The translations under genes and the position numbers were made by a program. 64,000 nt of DNA from assembly GCA_012934845.2 (NCBI GenBank), contig WNNJ02001172.1:18712-82711 (forward strand), read 5' to 3'. The notes beneath the pieces were generated by a model. That model was not told where the DNA came from, searched no databases, and worked only from the letters and a program-made list of their open reading frames with translations. This DNA comes from Pomphorhynchus laevis. Its lineage: Eukaryota; Acanthocephala; Palaeacanthocephala; Echinorhynchida; Pomphorhynchidae. Positions within the stretch are counted from its first letter, which is position 1, and every line of letters begins with the position of its first letter. This document shows positions 11,401 through 21,045 of this stretch, in pieces.

Positions 11401-11588
11401 ATGTTAGAAGAGCTTGTTAGCATGCTTAGATTGGGATATGGTAACGGTCGATGCAGATGATGCCGATGGGATGTCGCCATGCCAGTAATTTATCGTTGTT
11501 GTTGATGATTTGATTGCTACAGTTAGTTTCGTCTAGTGACTACTTACAGGAATGACCACGTGAAGGTTTGTAGCATCATTCACAATAC
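8411..11588 (-). mobile_element. APE-type LINE with a single ORF (jockey/Vingi-like group)
   Basis: A minus-strand LINE of about 3.2 kb sits inside a Naiad fragment. Its 5' end is near 11588 and its 3' end near 8411. The interrupted target reads 'ttattttaggaatatattt', with a short duplication of 'aggaat' at the two sides. No separate ORF1 was found upstream of the endonuclease. The coding region is described in the next entry. Confidence 0.75.
8461..11480 (-). pseudogene. LINE ORF2: APE endonuclease, RT and C-terminal zinc knuckle
   Basis: The frame opens near 11480 with the endonuclease start 'NIRILQLNIEGLTAAKK'. The endonuclease continues to 'RSQHRPIILHY' near 10800, the usual S-D/Q-H site. 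RT follows with 'YRPISLLSVTLKVFER' (about 9950), 'FIDLSAAYDAVW' (box A, about 9720), 'NGLPQGSVISPLLFNLY' (box B, about 9560) and 'YADDMAIL' (box C, about 9480). The tail (8673-8461) has a Cys-His knuckle, 'CDCG' with 'GEHILACP'. The 395-aa RT block from 9848 to 8661 is open, but frame changes lie near 10980, 10285, 9830 and 8665, so the gene as a whole is dead. The pattern fits LINEs annotated as jockey-like. Vingi is possible, given the single ORF. Confidence 0.85.
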
Positions 11589-11790
11589 ATTCCTAAAATA
11601 AAAAAATACCTTATACCTTATTTTAGGAATATACCTTATTTTAGGTATATTCCTAAAATATACCTTATTTTATAAGGTATATTTTTATATATACCTTATA
11701 AAAATACCTTTTTAAATATAAATAAAAGGTATGAATATACCTTGTTATACCTTATTTTAGGAATATATTTCTAAAATAAGGTATAAACTC
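11589..11790. repeat. Palindromic AT-rich repeat built from the LINE target site
   Basis: The words 'ataccttattttaggaat' and 'attcctaaaataaggtat' recur here many times in both directions. The same word is native to the Naiad sequence (near 31108-31130), where it occurs once. The LINE at 8411-11588 inserted at that word, so the repeat appears to have grown from the insertion site. Confidence 0.7.
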
Positions 11791-11847
11791 CTACCACCAT
11801 TAGGACGAAAAATTTGTAATTATAATAAATAATTAAAATCAATATGT
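11791..11847 (+). mobile_element. Naiad-type PLE fragment, continuation
   Basis: The sequence 'aactcctaccaccattagga' and what follows match the reverse complement of 31040-31100. This is directly next to the part represented at 8143-8410. It is the right-hand side of one fossil fragment split by the LINE insertion. Confidence 0.75.
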
Positions 11848-12056
11848 AACGATAATACCTCCAAGACTATTTATGTGTTTGTCTCGGATTCAGGTGCCAA
11901 TGTCAATCTGAGGACAATGTCAATTTGAGGACATAATACCTCTGAGGGGGTATTATGGATAATACCTCCAAGTATCCAGATTGACATTGAGACAGGTGCC
12001 AATGTCAATCTGGATTAGGGAAAAAGTTCTTTCTGATGTGAAGGATTTCAAGTAAA
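11848..12056 (+). mobile_element. Rex1-like LINE fragment, rearranged
   Basis: It repeats the right half of the fragment at 7881-8142 ('ttatgtgtttgtctcggatt', 'aggtgccaatgtcaatctgg', 'tttctgatgt'). A short inverted and duplicated piece lies in the middle, around 11905-11990. It ends at 'tttcaagtaaaaa', exactly where the first copy meets Naiad sequence, but here a CR1-type LINE intervenes. Confidence 0.7.
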
Positions 12057-12066
12057 AAAGATTTAT

Positions 12067-15000
12067 TTAACGTGACAAATGCGTGCCAGCGCACGCTCTC
12101 ATGACCACAACAAAACAAAAATGTAAATCATGTGTCGAGAAGGTGTGAACGGAGGAGGTGTTTGAATGTGATAAAGAAGGGAGCGCGGCGGATGTCGAGA
12201 GGGAGTTGATTCCAGGCGAGTAAGGCGCGACGAGGAAGGATCGGAGACCATAGTTGTTGGAGTAATTGGGAACGTGGAGTAAGAGGGTATATCGGGAACG
12301 CAACGATAGCGAGGTGGGGCGAGTGTCTTCTAAGAAAGGAAGGTTGATGAACGATGGGGAGCCGACAGCGATGAGACGAAAAGTTACGAGAAGGCGGAGT
12401 TTGATGCGGATGTGGATGATGGGCCAGGAGAGTTAAGCAAGATATGTGGATATGTGGTCGAAGCGACGGAGATGAAAGAGCACTCGAACGGCGGTGTTGA
12501 TTATTCGTTGTAGGGGTAGGATTATGGATTTTGGAGAATTGGCGAAAAGGCTAAGGCAGTAATCGATTTTAGGGAAAAGAAGCGATGAAAGAAGAGACAT
12601 ACAAGAACGGAAGTCGATAAGGGAGCGGATACGGCGGATGTCACGGATAATTAAGTTAGACGAGCGAACCTTGTCACGGACGAAGGGTTTAAGGGAAATG
12701 TGATCATCGAAATGGAAGCCTAAGAAAGTGAGATTGTGTACTATGGGGATGATCGATGAGGCAAAATATACAGTGGGATGAGATTTGTTTGGTTTACGGG
12801 GGAGGATCCACATTATTTTAGACTTGTCGGGGTTTAGAACGAGATGAAGATTGGAGAGACGTTCGTAGATAGAATAAAGACAGTTGGAGGCAGAATTGCC
12901 GATATCGTGTATGCGATGTGCGAGTGCATGAGCATAGATGAGGACGTCATCGGCGTATTGCATGACGTTAAAGGAAAAAGGTTTGATAAACGGATAGAGA
13001 TCACCAAGCAGAAGAGAGAAAAGCAGGGAACCTAGGACTGAACCTTGTTGGACCCCGCAAAAGATAGGGATGGGAGGGGAGAATTATGAATTAGAACAGA
13101 CGCGAAAGGAACGGTCGAATAGATATGAGGCAAACCATGCTACGGAGGAAGAAGAAAAGCCGTAATCATAACGAAGGCGATAAAGGAGGACGGAGTGGTC
13201 GACAATGTCGAAGGCGGATGAGAGGTCGAGGGAGATGATAACACTATATAGAGCCTTATCTCGAGAAATGAGTAAGTCTTTGTAAACTTTCATGCAGGCG
13301 ATTTCTGTGGAGTGATTAGAGCGGAAAGCGGATTGGAAAGGAGGGTACAGATTAAATGACGAGAGATAAGCGTCGATCTGTATTAAGATGAGGCGTTCTA
13401 AGAGCTTAGAAAGAGTAGGGAGTAGTGAAATAAAGCGATAGCTAGAAGGAAGGGAGAGGTCGAGCGATTGTTTCTTAAGGAGGGGACGAATGATTGCGGA
13501 TTTCCAGTGTGAAGGGAATATACGACTGCGGATGGACGAGTTAAACGAGGTTGTGAGAAAATGGGATATCGATGAGCATATGGATTTAAGTATGTGAGTA
13601 GGCATGGGATCGGCACGTGAGGTTTTGTTGGGCAAGGACATGAGAACATGTGAGACTTCGGAAGGTGAGACATGGAGAAAATGAAAGAGTTCCGGGAGAA
13701 TGAGGCTAGGCGGGGCCGAGTGGGATAAGATGGAGACCGGGCTGTGAGAGAGCAACGTGGATACTTTGCTCTGGAGAAATGACGAATAATTATGGGGATT
13801 GATGTTGCACGGCGGAGAGGAGCCAGCAAGGATTGAGTTAAAAGTATTCCATAGAGTCTTAGTGTTGAATGAAGTGATGATTTTATGCTGCCAAAAGGAG
13901 TTGCATTTGGTACGTAGTAGGTGGAGATGAGACCGCCGATGAGCAAGATAGGTATCACGGAAATACGGAGTGATCGAGCGGAAATCACGTCTGAGATAGC
14001 GGTGATATACTCAAAAAGCATGACGGAGTCGACGCTTTGAGAGTATGCACTGGATGTCAAACCATGGGGCACGGTGCAAGCGACGGTGTGGGTGAGGCTT
14101 GAAGGGCAAGAGAATATCGAGAATGGATGTGAGTTCAGAGTTGAAAAGAAAGGCGAGATCGTGAGGAGAGGAATATGTTATTGTTGGATAGGATAGAGAC
14201 GATTTGAGTAAGGCAGAGCGGAGAAGGGAGAGGTCAAGATTTCTCCAAGAGCGACGTAGTATTGTAGGTGTATGAGAAGGGGTGTGGTTGTGAGCGAGAT
14301 CAAGTGTGACAAGAAAGTGATCGGATAGACCAGGATCGAAAATGGACAGTGAGGGTAGGCAGCAAAATGATCGGGGACAGCGATGATGTCGAGTGCCCCA
14401 CCAAGGATATGTGTTAGGGCAGTAGAGATGGGTTTGTAGTTATAGTTGGATAGAATGTTGATGAAATGAATTGGCTCGGTGGAAGTGGGGCGGTCGAGGC
14501 GGATGTTGAAGTCGCCAAGAATGATTGAAGGGATTGAGGACAAAGAACAGTGGGACAGAAGGTCAGCGAGTTCGGTAAAAAATAAGGATGTAGGAGCTGA
14601 TGAACCAGGACGGTATACAATGGCGAGATCTAGAGTGATCGGGTTAGAAGAACGACAAGTGAGCAGTTCAATAGAACAAGGACTGGAAGGGAAAGTGATT
14701 TTGCGAAGAGACGCGGGGTGACGGGCGAATGCGACGATGCCGCCATGATTAGAGAATTTAGAAGGGGATTTGCTAAGGGGGCGAGCGGATTCGACTAGTG
14801 AGCAACCGGCAGAGAGCAAACGGCGGATTGAGAGGTCGTCAGAATCGGAGTGCCAGGATTCGGTGAGGCAGAAGAGATCGATGGATTGCTTAGTGAATAA
14901 GTTGAGGATGAGATCGGATTTATTGAGAATAGATCTAGTGTTGAGGAGGCCGAGGCGGAAACCGTGTGTAGTGGTGGTAGGGGCTAGTGGAGAAGACACA

Positions 15001-15233
15001 TAGGGGAGATGGAGCGCCATCGAATTTTCGGGCGGGTGCGGACAACTTGAAAATTTTCGTCGATGTTTCGGATGGAAAGAGATGTTTCGCCGTTTTCCTC
15101 GCGACGGCGTTTTTTGATGCAAGCAGATGAGAGTTGAGCGATTTCGGAGGGGGTGCGATCGGGAAAAATGCGAGTGGCTGAAGAGGACATGAGTTTGAAT
15201 CGTTGGGAGAGGACAGAAGACGCGTGAGAGCAA
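12067..15233 (-). pseudogene. CR1-type ORF2 (endonuclease-RT)
   Basis: The endonuclease part (15000-14178) shows 'LGLLNTRSILNKSDLI', 'LFCLTESWH', 'IVYRPGS' and 'IILGDFNIRLD', the standard APE sites. RT follows with 'KSAIIRPLLKK', 'LLPTLSKLLERLI', 'SLDLSSAFDIVDHSVLL' (box A, about 13230) and 'MQYADDVLIYAHA' (box C, about 12950). The C-terminal region ends with 'GLRSFLVAP', a common CR1/L2-group ending. Box B lies near 13050 in another frame. Frame changes near 14180, 13760, 13090 and 12965 and a stop near 12433 show that it is no longer functional. Confidence 0.85.
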
Positions 15234-15249
15234 TGCTTGAAAACAACTT

Positions 15250-15930
15250 TTAGGAGAGGGGGTGGGAAGGATTAGATTGAGAGGATTTATTTAGGCGGAG
15301 GAATGCGACAGGAACAAGATACGAGAGGATGGATCTGAATGCGGAAACATCGTGGTCGAGACGTGCTTGTGGAGATAAAGATGTGAAAGGAGTGATATTA
15401 GTGACGATGACGCAACACTCGCGATAAGGAAAGCGTTTCTGTAAAGGAGGACGAGTAACATGAGTTGGTGAGATCACAATAGGAGAGATGAGAGTTGAGG
15501 ATATCAAGGGAGTAGGTTTGATAGCGGAAGACAAAGAGGATTTGGATAATAGAGATGGTGGTGAGCGATGTGAGAAAAGGTTATGAGTGGAAGGATTGTG
15601 AAGGTTGGTGGATGTCATTTTGATTGAGGGATGTAGGTTATTGAGAAACGAGACAGAAGGGAAGATACGGGGGTGTCGGGAAGTGAAGACATGGGATTAG
15701 AAGTTCATGTGATGACAGGATCAGTGGGTTGACAAAGAATATCAGAAACGACTGGGGTGGTTTGAGTCGACACGTTGGAGGTTGATATGTTCTTATGGGA
15801 GAGGTCGTGTATGAGTTTGTTGGCACAAAAACCGCATATGAAGTCTTCTTTAGACTTACTGCTGTCGCATGCGATTGTAGTCCAGACGCTGCAGTCGTGT
15901 GTCGAGCATTGTGTTTGTAGTTAAGCACAG
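15250..15930 (-). pseudogene. CR1-type ORF1 with PHD-like finger
   Basis: Near 15910-15820 one frame reads 'CSTHDCSVWTTIACDS' and then 'KEDFICGFCANKL'. The Cys spacing and the Trp resemble the PHD finger found in many CR1-group ORF1 proteins. The later frame (15618-15250) encodes 'YRECCVIVTNITPF' and 'FRSILSYLVP', in the place where an RNA-binding region is expected. The two parts are in different frames, so the gene is broken. It lies directly upstream of ORF2, as usual for the family. Confidence 0.6.
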
Positions 15931-16049
15931 TTGTTGTCGGTCGTAGCTGTCTTCTTACGTCCTCCCATCGACGTCCTTGTGCGTTAAAACTATTAAATTT
16001 GCTGGATTGATCTGGAACTGGATTGATTGTGTATTTAAGCTGTTAAAAA

Positions 16050-16170
16050 ATTTTTCTATATAAGAAGTTTTTCTAAAGATATCATATGTTCAATAAATCA
16101 AAAATTAATTAACGACTATGATATGCTAAGTTGTATAATAGACAGTTATTGTAATACAAAATACTATTAT
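16050..16170 (+). mobile_element. Naiad-type PLE fragment, third piece
   Basis: The segment with 'atatcatatgttcaataaatc' and 'tgatatgctaagttgtataa' matches 8143-8250 and the reverse complement of about 31385-31290. It continues the second Rex1-Naiad pair that was opened by the CR1-type LINE. Confidence 0.75.
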
Positions 16171-16317
16171 AAATTGATTGTTCACTCATATTGGATTATT
16201 TATTAGTGGAGAGAGTGAAGAAAATATTTATTTAATCTCGAATTTTCAATAGCCTACTGCTATCATCATCAGGAGTAAATGTTACAAAAAATATTTTTAC
16301 AATTTAAGTATTTTAAT
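16171..16317. other. Spacer with a PLE-like structured motif
   Basis: On the minus strand this contains 'ctcctgatgatgatagcag' followed by 'ctattgaaaattc'. The order CTGATGA, short hairpin, GAAA recalls the degenerate hammerhead-like motif at many PLE ends, but the stems do not fit a working ribozyme. No coding frame was seen. Confidence 0.35.
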
Positions 16318-18240
16318 AATAACGAGTTTCTTTAATAAATAACTAATAACCACTAAAAAATACGAATAGAGACATTAGAAAAAACAACTGCAGTTCGGAT
16401 AAGACAACTCATAACAGCATTTAGTTTTCATAATGATATCACGGCCTCAGGTCCAGCCGGATCTGAGCCCTCCAGCCAATCCAACACGCCGCCTTTCGAC
16501 TGAACCATCCGGGGTCTTTCAGCCCTCCCCCCCCGAAGAATCCAATCGAGACGGACTATGCTGGGTAAACGAGAGACGAGGAGCTTAAGAAACCTCAGCC
16601 TTTGCTCTGGGGGACGTCCTCCCGAAAAGAAGACTAATCCCGAGATTGCCCAAGTGCCCCAGAGGCGCACCTGGATTTTTCCTTTCAATGACAGATGTTG
16701 AGCCCGTTTCAGAGCCCATATAGCTTTCTTCAGGATACGTTTAAGTCTATCCAGGTCAGCTCTTGCCGACCAGTTCACCGGAACGGGGAACCCCAGGTAT
16801 TTTACTCTACCTGTAAAGGCGAGGAGTGGTTCGGAGGCAAATATGGAGGAGAGCGCAGAGAGTGCTTGTCTCTTAAGTTTTTTCTTTGTTGCAGCGGAGT
16901 CATGAAAGACTACCACCTGCGATTTCGCAGAGTTTAAAATAAGATTGGATTGGGGTAGCTGGTCTTTAATCTTTAAAAGAAACGGCTTGTGGTGGAAAGG
17001 TCGCCCTTTCCACCACAAGCCCGTACTAGGGAAGACACTTGCCCACGGGCATTATCTTCATTTCCCATGAGTGCAACGGCAACATCTTCGGCGTTAGATT
17101 TTAACATTTTCCCGCTCTTCACAGGAGGAACTCTGTGTGAGGATGCTACTCTTTTCTTTGATTCCTTCAGGACCGGAGGGTCGGCGACTACTGGAGGGGT
17201 AAAAATAAGGAGAGCTGTTTCTGAATCGAGTTCTCCAATTGCTTGAAGATTGCTTGTCTTGTGGAATCGATTAACCTGATGATGTCGTTGTCAGTCATTC
17301 TACCCGCAACTGCACCAAAAGTCACGGGGTCATCTTTTTATTGAGGTGGGATGATCAGTGGCGAGAACAATACAGTTTGAAGTTCGGACACTTCCTGGAC
17401 CACGCCGGATGGGCTCCTTCACAATATGAACACTTGGGCTGGGAGGAGCACTTCCCGCCAACTTACGGGCAATTCGTTAGGCCGCATACCCCACAAGACT
17501 TCTTAATACATCCAGAGCCCCTGTGGCCCCATTCGTGGCAAGTATTGCAGTGCGGGTAAGTTAACTCGTCGGTGCTTATGTGTTTTAACAATAAATTATG
17601 TCCCAAAAATGGGTTACATGCGACTTTTGTTAGGATCTCAGCATTATCAATGGAAGAGGACGCAAAAGCTATCGGAACAAGAAATCCGTTCTTCCCAGTG
17701 ACGTACCGGAAGCTTGTTAGTCTAAATAGTCTCTTTAAAGACTCAATATCCTTCTCATCCAGGAGGGGAGAAGATTCGAAATTTTGATGGAAGCTTGAAT
17801 AGGTTTAAATTGTATTGTCCCAACATCCATTAATTCGTTGTGGAAAAAAGTTTCATACTCCTTCGCAAGGTCCCAGGAAACGAAGGAGATCTTGATTTCA
17901 GCTTCAAAGTAGCGTACTGAGTGGAATAGGACTCTATTATTATATTTTTAAGTAAACTTCTGCAGGAATATGTAAATAGCTTATGGCGCTCTATTGGCGC
18001 TGATAGCTTAATAACCGCCAGATTTTTTAATTTGGGTATTGGGGGAAGTCCCCCAATTACCTCTTTTACGGTAGATGACAACAAACCACTTACCTCGTTT
18101 GATATTGTAGACGAAGTTACCTGCATTTTTTGAGTTTATACGGTATTCTCCGATTACTGTTGCAATTGTAGAATCTTTTGATCGTCCGATAACACACAAT
18201 TTGCTCACGGAAATTTTGGAAATGCGTTCAATTGCAACTA
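16318..18240 (-). mobile_element. L1A LINE copy 1, internally deleted
   Basis: This copy of the two-ORF APE-type LINE family keeps both ends. ORF1 begins near 18126 ('GGLPPIPKLKNLAVIKL') and runs, in several frames, to its conserved C-terminal tail 'GNEDNARGQVSS' near 17040. The sequence then jumps straight into the RT part of ORF2 (17018-16428), so about 2 kb covering the endonuclease and most of RT is missing. At the joint lies a near-perfect hairpin, 16986-17020 ('cttgtggtggaaagg' and its complement). The 3' end has a TTATTA-type tail near 16320. Its 5' end touches the tail of copy 2. Confidence 0.8.
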
Positions 18241-18400
18241 AATAAGATAAGATAAGATAAGGAATTTCTTAAATAACTAACAACCACTAAAAAATAACGA
18301 AAAGAGACATTAGAAAAAAAAACAAATGCAGTTCAAATAAGACAATTCATAATAGCATTTAGTCTTCATAATGATGTCACGGCATCAGGTCCAGCGGGAT

Positions 18401-20836
18401 CTAAGCCCTCCAGCACATCCAACACGCCGCTCTTCGACTGAACCACCCGGGGTCTATCACCCCCCGAAGAATCCAATCTAGGCGGACTATGCGCGGTAAT
18501 CGCGAGATGAGGAGCTTGAGAAACCTTAGTCTTTGCTCTGGAGGACGTCCTCTCGAAAAGAAGACTAATCCCGAGATAGCCCAAGTACCCCAGAGGCGCA
18601 CTTGGGTTTTCCCATTCAACGACAGATGCTGAGCCCGTTTCAGGGCCCACCTAGCTTTCTTCAGGATACGTTTAAGTCTATCCAGGTCAGCTTTCGCCGA
18701 CCAGTTCACCGTAACAGTGAACCCCAGGTATTTTACTCGACTTGTGAAGGTAGGGAGTGGTTGATTAGTCAATATAGAAGATAGAGCTGAGAGTGCTAGT
18801 CTCTTTAATTTTTTCTTTGTCGCAGGGGTGCCATGAAAGACAACTACCTGCGATTTTGATGAATTTAAAATAAGATTGGATAGGGTCAGCTGGTCTGTTA
18901 ATCTTAAAAAGAAACGGCTGATGTCCGAAGCGACATCTTTGCACCTGCGTCCAGAGAACAGGGCCGTGGTATCATCAGCGTATACCACTAGATGTTGATC
19001 ACGTTTAAAATTCTTGAATAGTACAATGGAGGCAGCAAGAAATAAGATAGGATAAAGTGGGGATCCTTGGGGCACACCTGTAATAGGGTAGAACTGACAC
19101 GCATCAGGGTCGTCTTCATAGTAGAACCTCTTGGTAAACAGTAATATCTCCACCCTGTTAACAATTCTCGCAGGCAACCCGAGTGACCTGAGAGAGGAGA
19201 TAACAAAGGGAATGGAAATGCGGTCAAATGCAGCAGAAAAGTCAAGGAAAACAGCCACAGCTAGTTGATGGCTATTATCCCTACAAAACTGATGCACTTC
19301 ACCTATTGCTGAATGAACCGAGCGTCCCTTGACAAACCCGTGAAAACTCGGTGGGATCAAATTACGCCTACTTAAATGGTCGCGGATTCTACGCGCAAGC
19401 GCTTTTTCGTAGATGGAGATGAGGGAGTTTTGAATCGAAATGGGACGCAGATCTTTGGGACATGAAACCGGACTATGCTTTGGTAAGAAAATTCTACGAC
19501 TAATATTGATGCCGGCTACATCGGATGGTGAGGCTAAAAGCATTGTGACGGCCACTTCTCTTCTTTGATCGGCTGTCAAAAGCTGACAGACTCGAGAAGA
19601 TAGTGGAGCGACGGATTTAGAGGTGCCCGGAAGTGGCCCCCAGGAGTTAAGGATATCTGTAACAGATAAGTCCCTGCTCCTGAAGTCACCCCAAGGCGGG
19701 ATTGGTTGGGGAGATTGAGTGGCTCCATAATTATGTAGGGATAGTGACTCCTTCAAAACATTATCAAGGCCTATACTACCAATCCAACCCAAAGCTCTAT
19801 CCTTCCAACAGACAAACTTCTCCTTCTTGAATATCTTCCAGAAGGAAGACTGAGAAGGGTTAAGGTGAGCGATGTTCGCCTTATCCCTGCTCAGCTGGAA
19901 CCTATATCTAGTGCTCCAGTATTCATTCGAGATGGCCTGCCTGGCGGAAACAGAGACATTGGGAAGACGTAGCATTTTAGCCAAAACCTTGAGTTTTGTT
20001 GGAGTGGGATTGTAAATATGACCTTTATAGGTAGTCGAAAGAAACGCGGTAGCTTGTGAGGAGAGGAAGGAATTAAATTCGGTCAAATTCTCATTACCAA
20101 TTCTGGGGAAGAGTTGGATAGCCGCCTGAAAGAAAGCCACTCTGATGGGATCAAAGTGAAACCTCCTTCTAAGCAACGTATCTTCCTCTATCCGCCAACG
20201 AATTAGGTCATGAGAGATGGTCTGTTTTTGGCGCGACTGCTCAGTACAGATGGGTTTCAACAGCCACATCTTATGAAGCAGTAATATGTCGAGGAGAGAA
20301 TTAGTTGTTGAGCAATGAAAAGTTGGGGACGGTGGTTTGTGAATAAGGTAATCGTTCCTGGCTCTGCGGAGTGCTGCATTAATCCAACCACCAGTTCTGT
20401 CGTTGAAGTCACCGAGTAACATGTCATAGCCACTACCCAAGATACGGTCCAGGAGATCACGGTTTTTGTGAATTTCCCCTGGCCTAATATAGATATTGGC
20501 TATGCTGATACGTTTACCATTCTTACAAAGTGAAACAGCTAAACAAGACAGGGCTGGACAAGAATAGTTTAAAAGAAGGGATGATCTTAAGGAGCATTTA
20601 ACTAGGGTTAAAAGACCTTGAGATGAAGAGGCGTGAGGAGGGGTTATGTACGGAGTGAAGTGGGTGTAAATATGCTTGGGGATAAATCGAGTAATGTCCT
20701 GGGGGATACGGATAGACCGCGTCTCCTGAAGGACTATAACATCCGCATCTCTACCAGATAGAAGGCTAAGAGCAGAAGCACCTCCCGAATTCCACTGAAG
20801 TATATTCAGTGAAAAAGGCTCTTGACTACTTTGCAT
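18401..20836 (-). CDS. L1A ORF2: APE endonuclease and reverse transcriptase, 811 aa
   Basis: This enzyme nicks target DNA and copies the element's RNA there. The endonuclease (residues about 5-220) has 'LNILQWNSGG', 'VIVLQETRS', 'NIYIRPGEI', 'MLLGDFNDRT' and a final 'SHDLIRW' (the S-D-H site with the last two swapped in order). RT (about 400-680) shows 'DLRPISIQNSLISIYEK', 'AVFLDFSAAFDRIS' (box A), 'GVPQGSPLYPILF' (box B), 'VVYADDTTALF' (box C) and 'KYLGFTVTVNWS'. The start Met is followed directly by the endonuclease. The C-terminus 'GWFSRRAACW' is shared with other copies. No internal stop is present over 811 codons, so the frame looks whole. No RNase H or zinc knuckle was seen at the end. 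Confidence 0.9.
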   Translation of the reverse strand: MQSSQEPFSLNILQWNSGGASALSLLSGRDADVIVLQETRSIRIPQDITRFIPKHIYTHFTPYITPPHASSSQGLLTLVKCSLRSSLLLNYSCPALSCLAVSLCKNGKRISIANIYIRPGEIHKNRDLLDRILGSGYDMLLGDFNDRTGGWINAALRRARNDYLIHKPPSPTFHCSTTNSLLDILLLHKMWLLKPICTEQSRQKQTISHDLIRWRIEEDTLLRRRFHFDPIRVAFFQAAIQLFPRIGNENLTEFNSFLSSQATAFLSTTYKGHIYNPTPTKLKVLAKMLRLPNVSVSARQAISNEYWSTRYRFQLSRDKANIAHLNPSQSSFWKIFKKEKFVCWKDRALGWIGSIGLDNVLKESLSLHNYGATQSPQPIPPWGDFRSRDLSVTDILNSWGPLPGTSKSVAPLSSRVCQLLTADQRREVAVTMLLASPSDVAGINISRRIFLPKHSPVSCPKDLRPISIQNSLISIYEKALARRIRDHLSRRNLIPPSFHGFVKGRSVHSAIGEVHQFCRDNSHQLAVAVFLDFSAAFDRISIPFVISSLRSLGLPARIVNRVEILLFTKRFYYEDDPDACQFYPITGVPQGSPLYPILFLAASIVLFKNFKRDQHLVVYADDTTALFSGRRCKDVASDISRFFLRLTDQLTLSNLILNSSKSQVVVFHGTPATKKKLKRLALSALSSILTNQPLPTFTSRVKYLGFTVTVNWSAKADLDRLKRILKKARWALKRAQHLSLNGKTQVRLWGTWAISGLVFFSRGRPPEQRLRFLKLLISRLPRIVRLDWILRGVIDPGWFSRRAACWMCWRA

Positions 20837-21045
20837 TGTGTTACGACAGCTGGAGTGGGATGCCTACCTCCTAGCAGAAACTAGGAGAGAGAAAGTTGCC
20901 CTTCTCACTCCCAGCCCTACCAGGAGAAGACACTTGCCCACCGGCATTATCTTCATCTCCCTTTGAGGCCAACAACTCCCAGCATATATCATCTTTCTTT
21001 GCCAACTTCAAGGAAGCCAACTTTTGTTTAGAAGATGATCTCTTC

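Larger units (their letters stand above)
12057..16035 (-). mobile_element. CR1-type LINE, near full length, decayed
   Basis: About 4.0 kb on the minus strand, with 5' untranslated sequence (about 16035-15935), an ORF1 with a PHD-like finger, an ORF2 with APE endonuclease and RT, and the 3' end near 12057. It sits between a Rex1-like fragment and a Naiad fragment that are directly joined elsewhere (8142/8143), so it inserted at that joint. Base composition is richer in GC than the neighbours, which sets the element off. Confidence 0.8.

Noticed and set aside
14479-15003. Plus-strand open frames across the CR1-type LINE
   Set aside because: They are mirror frames of the GC-richer minus-strand ORF2, which carries all the recognised motifs.
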